DNA of 5,660 nt from Desulfuromusa sp. (GTDB lineage Bacteria; Desulfobacterota; Desulfuromonadia; Desulfuromonadales; Geopsychrobacteraceae), in assembly GCA_030590745.1 (NCBI GenBank), contig JAUVCS010000070.1:1-5660 (forward strand), written 5' to 3'. This document shows, piece by piece, positions 1-5,173 of this stretch (within the stretch, counting starts at the first letter, position 1; the number at the start of each line of letters is the position of its first letter). The notes under the pieces were generated by a model. That model did no database searches and was not told the origin of the DNA. It saw only the letters and a program-made list of their open reading frames with translations. The translations under genes were made by a program, and so were the position numbers.

Positions 1-242
1 GTCCAGCCCATCAGGAACAAGCCACCACCAAAACCCATGTTGGCAATCAGGCCAGCCATGGAGATAAAGGAAGCTGCCGACATCCAGTCAGCACCGATTG
101 CCATACCGTTAATAACTGGACCAACATTGCCGCCAGCAGAATAAAATTCACTTGTACTTCCCGCGCGAGCCCACACTGCAATGCCGATATACAGGGCAAA
201 GGTGAGACCGACAACGAGATATGTCATAGTTTGTAAACCCAT
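1..242 (-). CDS. Sodium:solute symporter family, large subunit (partial, N-terminal 80 residues)
   Basis: This is the 5' end of an inner-membrane sodium:solute symporter (SSS family, the ActP-like branch that pairs with a DUF4212 small subunit); the gene runs off the left edge. My translation starts MGLQTMTYLVVGLTFALYIG, a first membrane segment, followed by the family-typical stretch FYSAGG (about residues 34-39), then NGMAIGADWMSAASFISMAG and a glycine-rich second hydrophobic segment (MGFGGGLFLMGW). The ATG at 242-240 is chosen because the protein then begins just before the first membrane segment and GGGAGGAAC lies at a normal distance upstream (about 249-257). The gene starts 15 bp after the stop of the small-subunit gene, so the two are surely cotranscribed. 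ActP-type members import acetate and related short carboxylates with Na+; the substrate here is inferred from the family only. A second ATG in frame (codon 6) is a less likely start. Confidence 0.9.
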   Translation of the reverse strand, partial: MGLQTMTYLVVGLTFALYIGIAVWARAGSTSEFYSAGGNVGPVINGMAIGADWMSAASFISMAGLIANMGFGGGLFLMGW

Positions 243-257
243 AATTATAGTTCCTCC

Positions 258-512
258 CTAGTCTTCGTGAACGTCATATTTTTCATCGAGTTTTCCCATT
301 GCTTTAGCGTAGTAAAAAATGAGAATGATGAAAGTATAGATTGAGCCTTGCTGGGCGAACCAGAATCCCAACGGATAGCCACCAAGATGAATGCTGTTTA
401 ATGCCGGAGCAAACAGAATTCCGCAGCCGTATGAAACGGCAAACCAGATGATCAGCATGTTTCTGACTAGGGCTATTGTTTCCTTCCAATAAGCTGCACT
501 ACTGTTTTCCAT
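258..512 (-). CDS. DUF4212 family sodium/substrate symporter small subunit
   Basis: This 84-residue membrane protein is the usual partner of the large symporter encoded just downstream. It has two hydrophobic segments, at about residues 16-36 (around LIIWFAVSYGCGILFAP) and 48-69 (around LGFWFAQQGSIYTFIILIF), joined by a short GGYPLG loop. The W-F-A-V-S-Y-G, GGYPLGFWFAQQGS and YAKAMGKLD stretches are what I recognise as the DUF4212 signature. The length fits the family (about 80-100 residues). The start is supported by a very good Shine-Dalgarno, AAGGAGG at 521-527, 8 nt before the ATG. The C-terminus is acidic and hydrophilic (DEKYDVHED). The role of the small subunit in transport is not well defined, but it always sits next to the large gene. 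The stop codon lies next to the Shine-Dalgarno of the large-subunit gene, which suggests translational coupling. Confidence 0.93.
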   Translation of the reverse strand: MENSSAAYWKETIALVRNMLIIWFAVSYGCGILFAPALNSIHLGGYPLGFWFAQQGSIYTFIILIFYYAKAMGKLDEKYDVHED

Positions 513-582
513 GAATAGTTCCTCCTTATTTAAAGATGGATGTTGCCTCCTAAATAAAACTTACTTCTTACTTGAATCTATT

Positions 583-600
583 GGGCGAGTTAAACTGCCC
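583..600. promoter_or_regulatory. Near-perfect 18-bp palindrome, candidate operator
   Basis: The plus strand reads GGGC-g-AGTT-a-AACT-GCCC. AGTT/AACT (588-591, 593-596) pair around a single central base, and GGGC/GCCC (583-586, 597-600) pair outside them, with one extra G at 587. The size and symmetry suit a dimeric winged-helix repressor or activator, and the site lies about 70 bp before the symporter start codon, downstream of the IclR gene. Binding by the neighbouring IclR protein is an inference. A small RNA hairpin is the alternative reading. Confidence 0.4.
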
Positions 601-678
601 GGGTTCTGCTGATTCTGCTTGTAGCCTCCTTTCAGAAGTTTTTCATTCGGTTTAAGTTCCTAGGTGAAAAATCTGCTG

Positions 679-711
679 CGATAGAACGATCCAAAATCTC
701 AGGTTCTATCG
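679..711. repeat. Inverted repeat just after the IclR stop (weak terminator or operator)
   Basis: CGATAGAAC at 679-687 and GTTCTATCG at 703-711 form a perfect 9-bp inverted repeat with a 15-nt spacer. Read on the minus strand it begins 11 nt beyond the IclR stop codon, and a run of five T follows 7-8 nt after the stem (within GATTTTTCACC). That position suits a poor rho-independent terminator for the IclR gene, but the stem is AT-rich, the loop is long and the T run is displaced. It could equally be a regulator binding site for the symporter operon. Confidence 0.4.
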
Positions 712-722
712 GTGAACGACGC

Positions 723-1481
723 TCAGGCCATGCTTCTCGAAGCATAGGCATTGTACCCAAGTTGGGCTGAAATTGTTTCACTGGCAGCTTTCAGTGCCGG
801 TAGCAGTTCTTTTTTAATTCTGCTTTCATCGGTACGAAAGCTTGGAGTGATCAATGCCAGACAACCTGCAATAGTTTTACTGCCTTTAAATAGAGGTACC
901 GCCATGCAGGTACTTCCATCACCAACACCATTATGGTCGATACAGTAACGTTGCTTACGACAGTGATTGATTTCATCCGCCAGTTGCGGATCGTTTGCCA
1001 ATAGCGGAGTGTTTTTCTCGTCAAATGCCAAAAAGATTTTCCCGGCCGCACAGTCCTGTAGCGGAAAACGTTGACTGGTCAGGGGGACAACCTTAACCTT
1101 CTGGTCATTGTCCATCATCTCCAGAAAAAGTACTTCATGATGTCTTTGGACAATCAAATAAACGGTTTCATTACACTGTCGTGCCAACTGAGCCATTGTT
1201 GGTCGAGCTTTACGCAGGAGAGTCATTTTTGAAAGGAGTTTCTGACTCACCTCGAAAGCAGCTATACCCAGTTGATATTCTCCCGAAATTTGCCCACGTT
1301 CAACATAGCCATGATTCTCAAAAGTTGCCATAAGTCTGAACAGGCTTGCCTTGGTCATGTCCAGCCGTTCACTTAATTGGGCAAGACTGCATTGGGTTTC
1401 TTCATCTGCCAAAGCTTCCAATAGATGCAGAGCATTCTCAACTGACCTGATGTTGTAGGAGTCTTTTTCTCTGCTCGGCAT
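723..1481 (-). CDS. IclR-family transcriptional regulator
   Basis: This 252-residue cytoplasmic DNA-binding protein has the standard IclR layout and length. The N-terminal winged helix-turn-helix spans about residues 11-68, starting with IRSVENALHLLEAL and containing the helix-turn-helix SLAQLSERLDMTKASLFRLM (32-51) and the wing with GYVERG. The C-terminal effector-binding domain spans about 80-245, with family landmarks NETVYLIVQR (104-113), CAAGKIFLA (144-152), the RYCIDHNGVGDGSTCMAVPL stretch (178-197) and AGCLAL (205-210). Members bind small carboxylates or aromatic acids and control adjacent catabolic or transport genes. Here the next genes in the same direction encode a sodium:solute symporter pair, the likely target; autoregulation is common too. 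The ATG at 1481-1479 has only a modest Shine-Dalgarno (GAAGGG, about 11 nt away). The effector cannot be told from the sequence. Confidence 0.93.
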   Translation of the reverse strand: MPSREKDSYNIRSVENALHLLEALADEETQCSLAQLSERLDMTKASLFRLMATFENHGYVERGQISGEYQLGIAAFEVSQKLLSKMTLLRKARPTMAQLARQCNETVYLIVQRHHEVLFLEMMDNDQKVKVVPLTSQRFPLQDCAAGKIFLAFDEKNTPLLANDPQLADEINHCRKQRYCIDHNGVGDGSTCMAVPLFKGSKTIAGCLALITPSFRTDESRIKKELLPALKAASETISAQLGYNAYASRSMA

Positions 1482-1566
1482 TAGGTTTCGTGCCCTTCGG
1501 GAAAAATTATAAACCAGACATTCATTTTAGTAACTTTTAATCTACTCTGGTACCTATTCTGCGGGG

Positions 1567-1595
1567 ACAATAATACGCCGTTATATAGTTGTCAA
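1567..1595 (-). promoter_or_regulatory. Sigma70-type promoter for the IclR gene
   Basis: On the minus strand a perfect -35 box TTGACA (1590-1595) is followed after exactly 17 bp by TATTGT (1567-1572, 4 of 6 to TATAAT). Transcription would start near 1560, giving a leader of about 80 nt before the IclR ATG at 1481. A TATTAT hexamer overlaps the -10 box but would leave only 14 bp of spacing. There is no other good candidate closer to the gene. Confidence 0.65.
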
Positions 1596-1816
1596 TACGC
1601 TTTTTTGTTTTACCCCTTGAGTGGGGGTCTGACGGGTGGGTTGGCATTTCTAATGTTCCACTGTAACTAGTTGAAAATATATTCAAATGACTAAAATAGT
1701 TATCTAATATTTTGAGATATAACAGTGTTTAAAAAAAAATCTGTTTTGTTCAGTTTTCTGCTGTTTAGGCCGATTAAATTGCTGGATCTTAAGGTGTATC
1801 CAGGGGGTGGATTTAC

Positions 1817-1846
1817 TTGACTTGATTTGTTTAGTAGTGTTAAAAA
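1817..1846 (+). promoter_or_regulatory. Candidate promoter of the trp operon
   Basis: TTGACT (1817-1822, 5 of 6 to the -35 consensus) is followed after 18 bp by TAAAAA (1841-1846, 4 of 6 to the -10 consensus). Transcription would start around 1853, leaving a leader of only about 24 nt before the trpE ATG. If this is the real promoter there is no room for a classical transcription attenuator. The -10 match is mediocre, so an upstream start such as 1682-1710 remains possible. Confidence 0.4.
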
Positions 1847-1850
1847 ACTC

Positions 1851-1864
1851 CCTTTTTACAAAGG
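1851..1864 (+). promoter_or_regulatory. Small hairpin covering the weak trpE Shine-Dalgarno
   Basis: CCTTT (1851-1855) and AAAGG (1860-1864) pair perfectly around the loop TTAC. AAAGG is the only Shine-Dalgarno-like sequence before the trpE start and sits 12 nt from the ATG, longer than ideal. A 5-bp stem of two G-C and three A-T pairs is only marginally stable, so a regulatory role is speculative. Confidence 0.3.
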
Positions 1865-1876
1865 TTTATATTTCCT

Positions 1877-3358
1877 ATGTATCTCCCTTCTGCAGATGAG
1901 TTCTATCGATTGGCACAGCAAGGCAATCTGATTCCCGTTTATCGTGAAATTCTTGCGGATATGGAAACGCCGGTCTCCGCTTTTCGTAAAATTGATGATG
2001 GTCAGTCCGCTTTTCTTCTCGAATCTATTGAGGGTGGTGAAAAATGGGCCCGTTACTCTTTTCTGGGGAGTGGTCCGGCCAGAGTTTTCCGTTGTCGGGA
2101 TCGTTATTATGAAGTTCGCTATGCCGGAGAACTGGAGGATTCTGGTGAGGTTGAGGATCCGCTCGATAAGTTACGCGAGCTGATGGCAGTTTATCAACCG
2201 GTCGAAGTGGAGGGGTTGCCCCGTTTTTTTGGTGGTGCCGTCGGTTATCTCGGCTACGACATGGTTCGCTTTATTGAAGATCTCCCCGATAGCAACCCTG
2301 GTCAGATTAATGGTTGGGATGCCACTTTCATGTTCACTGAACGGCTGTTGATCTTTGATAACATGCGGCAGAAGGTCAAGCTGGTATGTAATGTCCATTT
2401 GCAGGAGAATGAGGATCCAGCGGTTGCTTATCAACGTGCTCAGAGACAGATAGAGCAGATGTTGGAACAACTGCGTCAACCGTTGCAGCGTGAAGATGAA
2501 GAACCGGGTGGAGATGGTCGTCAGGAACTGGAAACGAACTTTACTCAAGATGATTTCAAGCAGGCGGTTGAACGGTGCAAAGAATATATCCGTGCCGGGG
2601 ATATTTTTCAGGTGGTTATTTCTCAACGTTTCTCCGGAACATTACAGAGCGATCCATTTAATATCTACCGGGCGCTACGCACGATCAACCCTTCTCCCTA
2701 CATGTTTTTCCTCCGCTTTGGTGAATCAATTGTCGTTGGTGCTTCTCCTGAGGTTCTGGTCCGCAAAGAGGGGGATCAGGTTGATGTCCGACCGATTGCC
2801 GGAACTCTCCCCCGCGGCAAGACCCCTGCCGAAGATCTGGCTTTAGAGCAGCAACTGCTGACCGATCCCAAAGAACGGGCTGAACATATTATGCTGGTCG
2901 ATCTTGGCCGTAACGATGTCGGTCGGGTTGCGGTTGGTGGTACCGTTGAGGTGAGTGAATTGATGGTGGTTGAGCGTTACTCTCATGTGATGCATATTGT
3001 CTCCAATGTCCGTGGACAACTACGCCCCGGGCTGGATTGTTTTGATGTCTTCCGTGCGGCATTTCCGGCGGGAACGTTATCGGGTTCGCCGAAAATCCGG
3101 GCCATGGAGATCATTGATGAACTGGAACCGGTCAGGCGTGAAGTCTATGGTGGCGCCGTCGGCTATTTCTCCTTCAGCGGCAACATGGATCTGGCAATTG
3201 CGATCCGCACCTTGCAGATCGAGAAGGATAAATTTTATCTACAGGCGGGTGCCGGGATTGTCGCCGACAGTGACCCGGAGATGGAATATCAGGAAACTTT
3301 AAATAAAGCTCGTGGGGTTAAACGTGCCATTGAAATGGCAAACCGCGGACTCGTATAG
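1877..3358 (+). CDS. trpE: Anthranilate synthase component I
   Basis: TrpE turns chorismate plus ammonia into anthranilate and pyruvate, the first committed step of tryptophan synthesis, using ammonia supplied by TrpG. At 493 residues it is full length. The N-terminal domain (about 1-170) carries LLES (47-50), the motif that belongs to the tryptophan feedback site in known TrpE proteins. The chorismate-binding domain (about 223-485) shows NPSPYMFF (271-278), GASPEVLVR (288-296), PIAGT (306-310), DLGRNDVGR (342-350), HIVSNVRG (373-380), AGTLSGSPK (398-406) and GGAVGYFSFSGNMDLAIAIRT (425-445). Ala308 in PIAGT marks anthranilate synthase; PabB proteins have Lys there. Feedback inhibition by tryptophan is therefore inferred. 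The ATG gives the family N-terminus (MYLPSADEFYRLAQQGNLIP) but has only a weak Shine-Dalgarno, AAAGG at 1860-1864. It is the first gene of the operon, with trpG 15 bp downstream. Confidence 0.98.
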   Translation: MYLPSADEFYRLAQQGNLIPVYREILADMETPVSAFRKIDDGQSAFLLESIEGGEKWARYSFLGSGPARVFRCRDRYYEVRYAGELEDSGEVEDPLDKLRELMAVYQPVEVEGLPRFFGGAVGYLGYDMVRFIEDLPDSNPGQINGWDATFMFTERLLIFDNMRQKVKLVCNVHLQENEDPAVAYQRAQRQIEQMLEQLRQPLQREDEEPGGDGRQELETNFTQDDFKQAVERCKEYIRAGDIFQVVISQRFSGTLQSDPFNIYRALRTINPSPYMFFLRFGESIVVGASPEVLVRKEGDQVDVRPIAGTLPRGKTPAEDLALEQQLLTDPKERAEHIMLVDLGRNDVGRVAVGGTVEVSELMVVERYSHVMHIVSNVRGQLRPGLDCFDVFRAAFPAGTLSGSPKIRAMEIIDELEPVRREVYGGAVGYFSFSGNMDLAIAIRTLQIEKDKFYLQAGAGIVADSDPEMEYQETLNKARGVKRAIEMANRGLV

Positions 3359-3373
3359 GATATACTGACTGCT

Positions 3374-3940
3374 ATGCTGTTGATGATCGACAATTATGAC
3401 TCCTTTACCTACAACCTGGTTCAATATTTTCTTGAGCTTGGTGAGGAGGTTAAGGTGATCAGAAATGATAAACTGACTCTGGAAGATATTGAACAGTTGG
3501 CCCCAAAACGGCTGGTTATCTCTCCCGGTCCCCGTACCCCCAAAGAGGCAGGAATATCAGTGGCTGCAATTCAGCAGTTTGCCGGGAAAATTCCCCTTCT
3601 CGGGATTTGTCTTGGCCATCAGGCAATCACCGAAGCATTTGGCGGTAAGGTGGTACGGGCTGATCGTTTGATGCATGGGAAAACCAGCCCGATTTATCAT
3701 GATAAGAGTCCCCTTTACCGTGATTTGCCTGATCCTTTCACGGCGACCCGTTATCACTCTCTGCTTGCTGAGCGGGAGAGCTTTCCCGCCAGTTTGAAAA
3801 TTACTGCCTGGACTGAAGAGGGTGAAATCATGGGTCTGCAACATCAGGAGCTGCCGGTCTGGGGGGTGCAGTTTCATCCCGAGTCGATCCTGACGACCGA
3901 GGGGATGCAGCTGTTGCGGAACTTTCTGAAATTGACGTAA
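3374..3940 (+). CDS. trpG: Anthranilate synthase component II, glutamine amidotransferase
   Basis: This 188-residue class I glutamine amidotransferase releases ammonia from glutamine for TrpE. The catalytic triad is visible: Cys79 in GICLGHQ (77-83), and His168 and Glu170 in QFHPES (166-171). The oxyanion/binding loop [11 protein letters not shown] (50-60) and the start [12 protein letters not shown] are typical of TrpG/PabA. It is not fused to trpD, unlike in E. coli. TrpG and PabA cannot be told apart by sequence alone, and this subunit may also serve p-aminobenzoate synthesis if no separate pabA exists; the position between trpE and trpD argues for TrpG. The Shine-Dalgarno is poor: AGGA overlaps the trpE stop, 13 nt before the ATG. 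Translational coupling to trpE is likely. A second in-frame ATG at codon 4 (3383) is possible but would trim the first beta strand. Confidence 0.97.
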   Translation: MLLMIDNYDSFTYNLVQYFLELGEEVKVIRNDKLTLEDIEQLAPKRLVISPGPRTPKEAGISVAAIQQFAGKIPLLGICLGHQAITEAFGGKVVRADRLMHGKTSPIYHDKSPLYRDLPDPFTATRYHSLLAERESFPASLKITAWTEEGEIMGLQHQELPVWGVQFHPESILTTEGMQLLRNFLKLT

Positions 3941-3944
3941 TGAA

Positions 3945-3964
3945 TGTAGGGGCGTCCCCCTACA
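3945..3964 (+). repeat. Perfect hairpin between trpG and trpD
   Basis: TGTAGGGG (3945-3952) and CCCCTACA (3957-3964) form a perfect 8-bp stem with the 4-nt loop CGTC. It begins 4 nt after the trpG stop and ends directly against the trpD Shine-Dalgarno GAGGGA (3965-3970). No T run follows, so it is not a rho-independent terminator. Possible roles are an RNA stability or processing element, a modulator of trpD translation, or a relic of a dispersed palindromic repeat; short palindromes with TGTAGGGG ends are often repetitive in bacterial genomes, which I cannot check here. Confidence 0.75.
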
Positions 3965-3975
3965 GAGGGAAATAG

Positions 3976-5025
3976 ATGATTAAGGCAGCGATTGCCAAAC
4001 TGGTTGAGCGGCAAGATTTGAACGAACTGGAAATGATCGATGCGATGAGTCAGATTATGGGCGGTGAGGCGACTCCGGCACAGATTGGTTCATTCATTAC
4101 GGCATTGCGGATGAAAGGTGAAACCGTCCCGGAAATTATCGGCGCAGCACGGGTGATGCGGGCGCGAGCAACCCCGATTCGGGTGGGTGATGTGGTCGAC
4201 ATTGATCGGGATGATATTGATGTCGATCGGGAAACGATTCTTGATACCTGTGGTACCGGTGGCAGTGGAACTAAAAGTTTCAATATCTCCACGACGGTTG
4301 CCATTGTCGTTGCTGCCTGTGGGGCAAAGGTTGCCAAGCATGGCAATCGCAGTATTTCATCCTCCTGTGGCAGTGCTGATGTGTTGGAGAAATTGGGGGT
4401 GAAGCTTGATATCTCCCCTGAGCTGGTTGCTGAATCAATAGAAAAAATTGGGGTTGGGTTCTTGTTTGCTCCTGCTCTGCATGGGGCGATGAAATATGCT
4501 ATCGGTCCGCGCCGGGAGATAGGTATCCGGACAATTTTCAATATTCTTGGCCCTCTGACCAACCCTGCTGGAGCCGATCGACAGGTCTTGGGAGTGTTCA
4601 GCAAAGATCTGGTTGAACCGTTGGCAAAGGTGCTTCTCAGCCTCGGTTGCCGACGTGGTTTCGTTGTCCATGGCGCAGATGGAATGGATGAAATCACTCT
4701 GACTGGTGCTACTTTGGTGGCAGCAATCAGTGGTAATAATATTGAGCTGCAGACAATTACACCAGAGCAGTTTGGTTTCAAGCGGTGTCCCTTGCAGGAC
4801 CTTCAGGGGGGAGATGCAGAACAGAATGCACAGATTGTCAACTCTGTTCTTTCCGGCCACCCAGGTCCAAAACTGGATATTGTCCTGTTGAACAGTGCCT
4901 ACGCTCTGGTTGCTGCTGGTTTAGCTACCGATATTGATGCGGGGATTGACCAAGCCCGTGAGGCTATCTCCAGCGGTCGTGCCAAAGCGACGCTGGATGC
5001 ACTGGTGCGGATAACCAACCAATGA
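3976..5025 (+). CDS. trpD: Anthranilate phosphoribosyltransferase
   Basis: TrpD transfers the phosphoribosyl group of PRPP to anthranilate, giving N-(5'-phosphoribosyl)-anthranilate, the second step of the pathway. The protein has 349 residues, slightly above the usual 330-345. A small helical N-terminal domain (about 1-68) precedes the PRPP-binding core with DTCGTGGSG (90-98), NIST (103-106), KHGNR (121-125), [14 protein letters not shown] (128-141), [13 protein letters not shown] (177-189), GPLTNPA (192-198) and VHGADGMDE (231-239), whose Asp238-Glu239 match the metal-binding pair. Two things are unusual against the E. coli form: an acidic insertion ([14 protein letters not shown], 73-86) and Ser97 where many TrpD proteins have Asp (GTGGDG); I believe both are normal for the deltaproteobacterial group. 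The start has a good Shine-Dalgarno, GAGGGA, 5 nt upstream. The C-terminus ends NQ at a stop that lies in one copy of the ACCAATGAT repeat. Confidence 0.98.
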   Translation: MIKAAIAKLVERQDLNELEMIDAMSQIMGGEATPAQIGSFITALRMKGETVPEIIGAARVMRARATPIRVGDVVDIDRDDIDVDRETILDTCGTGGSGTKSFNISTTVAIVVAACGAKVAKHGNRSISSSCGSADVLEKLGVKLDISPELVAESIEKIGVGFLFAPALHGAMKYAIGPRREIGIRTIFNILGPLTNPAGADRQVLGVFSKDLVEPLAKVLLSLGCRRGFVVHGADGMDEITLTGATLVAAISGNNIELQTITPEQFGFKRCPLQDLQGGDAEQNAQIVNSVLSGHPGPKLDIVLLNSAYALVAAGLATDIDAGIDQAREAISSGRAKATLDALVRITNQ

Positions 5026-5026
5026 T
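5018..5026 (+). repeat. Direct repeat ACCAATGAT, copy 1 (over the trpD stop)
   Basis: This 9-mer contains the last bases of trpD, including the TGA stop (5023-5025). An identical copy lies 147 bp further on over the trpC start. The pair brackets the palindromic region and could be a target-site duplication. Confidence 0.7.
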
Positions 5027-5147
5027 GGCGTCGCAAAAAGTCCGACCTACGGTGTTGTAGTGTTTTTCAGGATCTCGACCTGCTTTATGTAGGTATTCAC
5101 CCCTGAAAAAATACTACGCCTTGTGGAACGAAATTTTTGCTTAGCCA
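5026..5147. repeat. 122-bp imperfect palindrome in the trpD-trpC junction, MITE- or ERIC-like
   Basis: Two 46-nt arms (5026-5071 and 5102-5147) are complementary over most of their ends. Outer pairs are TGGC/GCCA (5026-5029, 5144-5147) and GCAAAAA/TTTTTGC (5033-5039, 5134-5140). The middle of the arms matches only partly. The inner pairs are GTAGT/ACTAC (5057-5061, 5113-5117) and TTTTTCAGG/CCTGAAAAA (5063-5071, 5102-5110), with a one-base bulge. A small hairpin, ACCTGC with GTAGGT (5078-5083, 5089-5094, one G-U pair), caps the structure at the same centre. The mRNA would fold into one long rod between two cotranscribed genes. It encodes nothing visible. The form recalls short intergenic palindromic repeats such as ERIC or MITEs, but the sequence is not one I recognise. 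ACCTAC at 5045-5050 can also pair with 5089-5094, so alternative folds exist. Confidence 0.8.
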
Positions 5148-5164
5148 TTTATTACGAGACTATT

Positions 5165-5173
5165 ACCAATGAT
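5165..5173 (+). repeat. Direct repeat ACCAATGAT, copy 2 (over the trpC start)
   Basis: This is identical to 5018-5026 and includes the trpC start codon (5169-5171). The right arm of the palindrome ends 17 bp before it (5148-5164), whereas the left arm touches copy 1 directly, so the palindrome is not centred between the two copies. Confidence 0.7.

Larger units (their letters stand above)
513..722 (-). promoter_or_regulatory. Leader/intergenic region upstream of the symporter operon
   Basis: This 210-bp stretch separates the IclR stop from the small-subunit start and must hold the control region of the symporter operon unless it is only expressed from the iclR promoter. It contains two inverted repeats (583-600 and 679-711, listed separately) and three AGGAGG motifs read on the minus strand, at 625-632, 546-553 and 521-527; only the last serves a visible start codon. 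A 9-bp-spaced direct repeat TTCTGCT sits at 604-610 and 613-619 on the plus strand. I could not find a convincing sigma70 pair or a sigma54 GG-N10-GC site, so the promoter position is open. Confidence 0.5.
1482..1876. other. Divergent intergenic region between the IclR gene and trpE (395 bp)
   Basis: No gene is seen here. The stretch 1640-1760 is strongly AT-rich and includes a run of nine A (1730-1739 region) and short symmetric pieces such as TTGAA/TTCAA around 1671-1686. The IclR promoter lies at 1567-1595 on the minus strand and a trpE promoter candidate at 1817-1847 on the plus strand. A second weak plus-strand pair is TTCAAA (1682-1687), 17 bp, TAATAT (1705-1710). The two short plus-strand ATG frames I followed here (at 1653 and 1688) encode five and six residues and no Trp codons, so I see no leader peptide of the trpL type. 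ACTAGT occurs once (1667-1672), which is only half of a TrpR-type operator. Confidence 0.6.

Noticed and set aside
605..660. Sigma54 promoter for the symporter operon
   Set aside because: No GG-N10-GC arrangement with the surrounding TGGCAC/TTGCA bases could be found on the minus strand.
1662..1676. AACTAGTT resembling half of the E. coli trp operator
   Set aside because: Only one ACTAGT unit is present and the symmetric second half is missing. It is far from the best trpE promoter candidate.
1653..1706. Short ATG-started frames as a trp leader peptide
   Set aside because: The two frames I followed encode five and six residues with no Trp codons, and no attenuator-type terminator follows.
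1798..1815. AGGGGGTGGA as a possible T-box core upstream of trpE
   Set aside because: The T-box consensus continues as TACCGCG after AGGGTGG. Here the following bases are ATTTACTT, and no specifier stem or terminator is present.
2171..2626. Minus-strand open frame of 151 codons inside trpE
   Set aside because: It is a shadow of the trpE coding sequence; its composition follows from codon bias and no family is recognisable.
4050..4781. Long open frame of 243 codons on the minus strand inside trpD
   Set aside because: It is antisense to a strongly conserved trpD. The translation is rich in Ser, Pro, Arg and Ile with no recognisable domain, and it has no Shine-Dalgarno.
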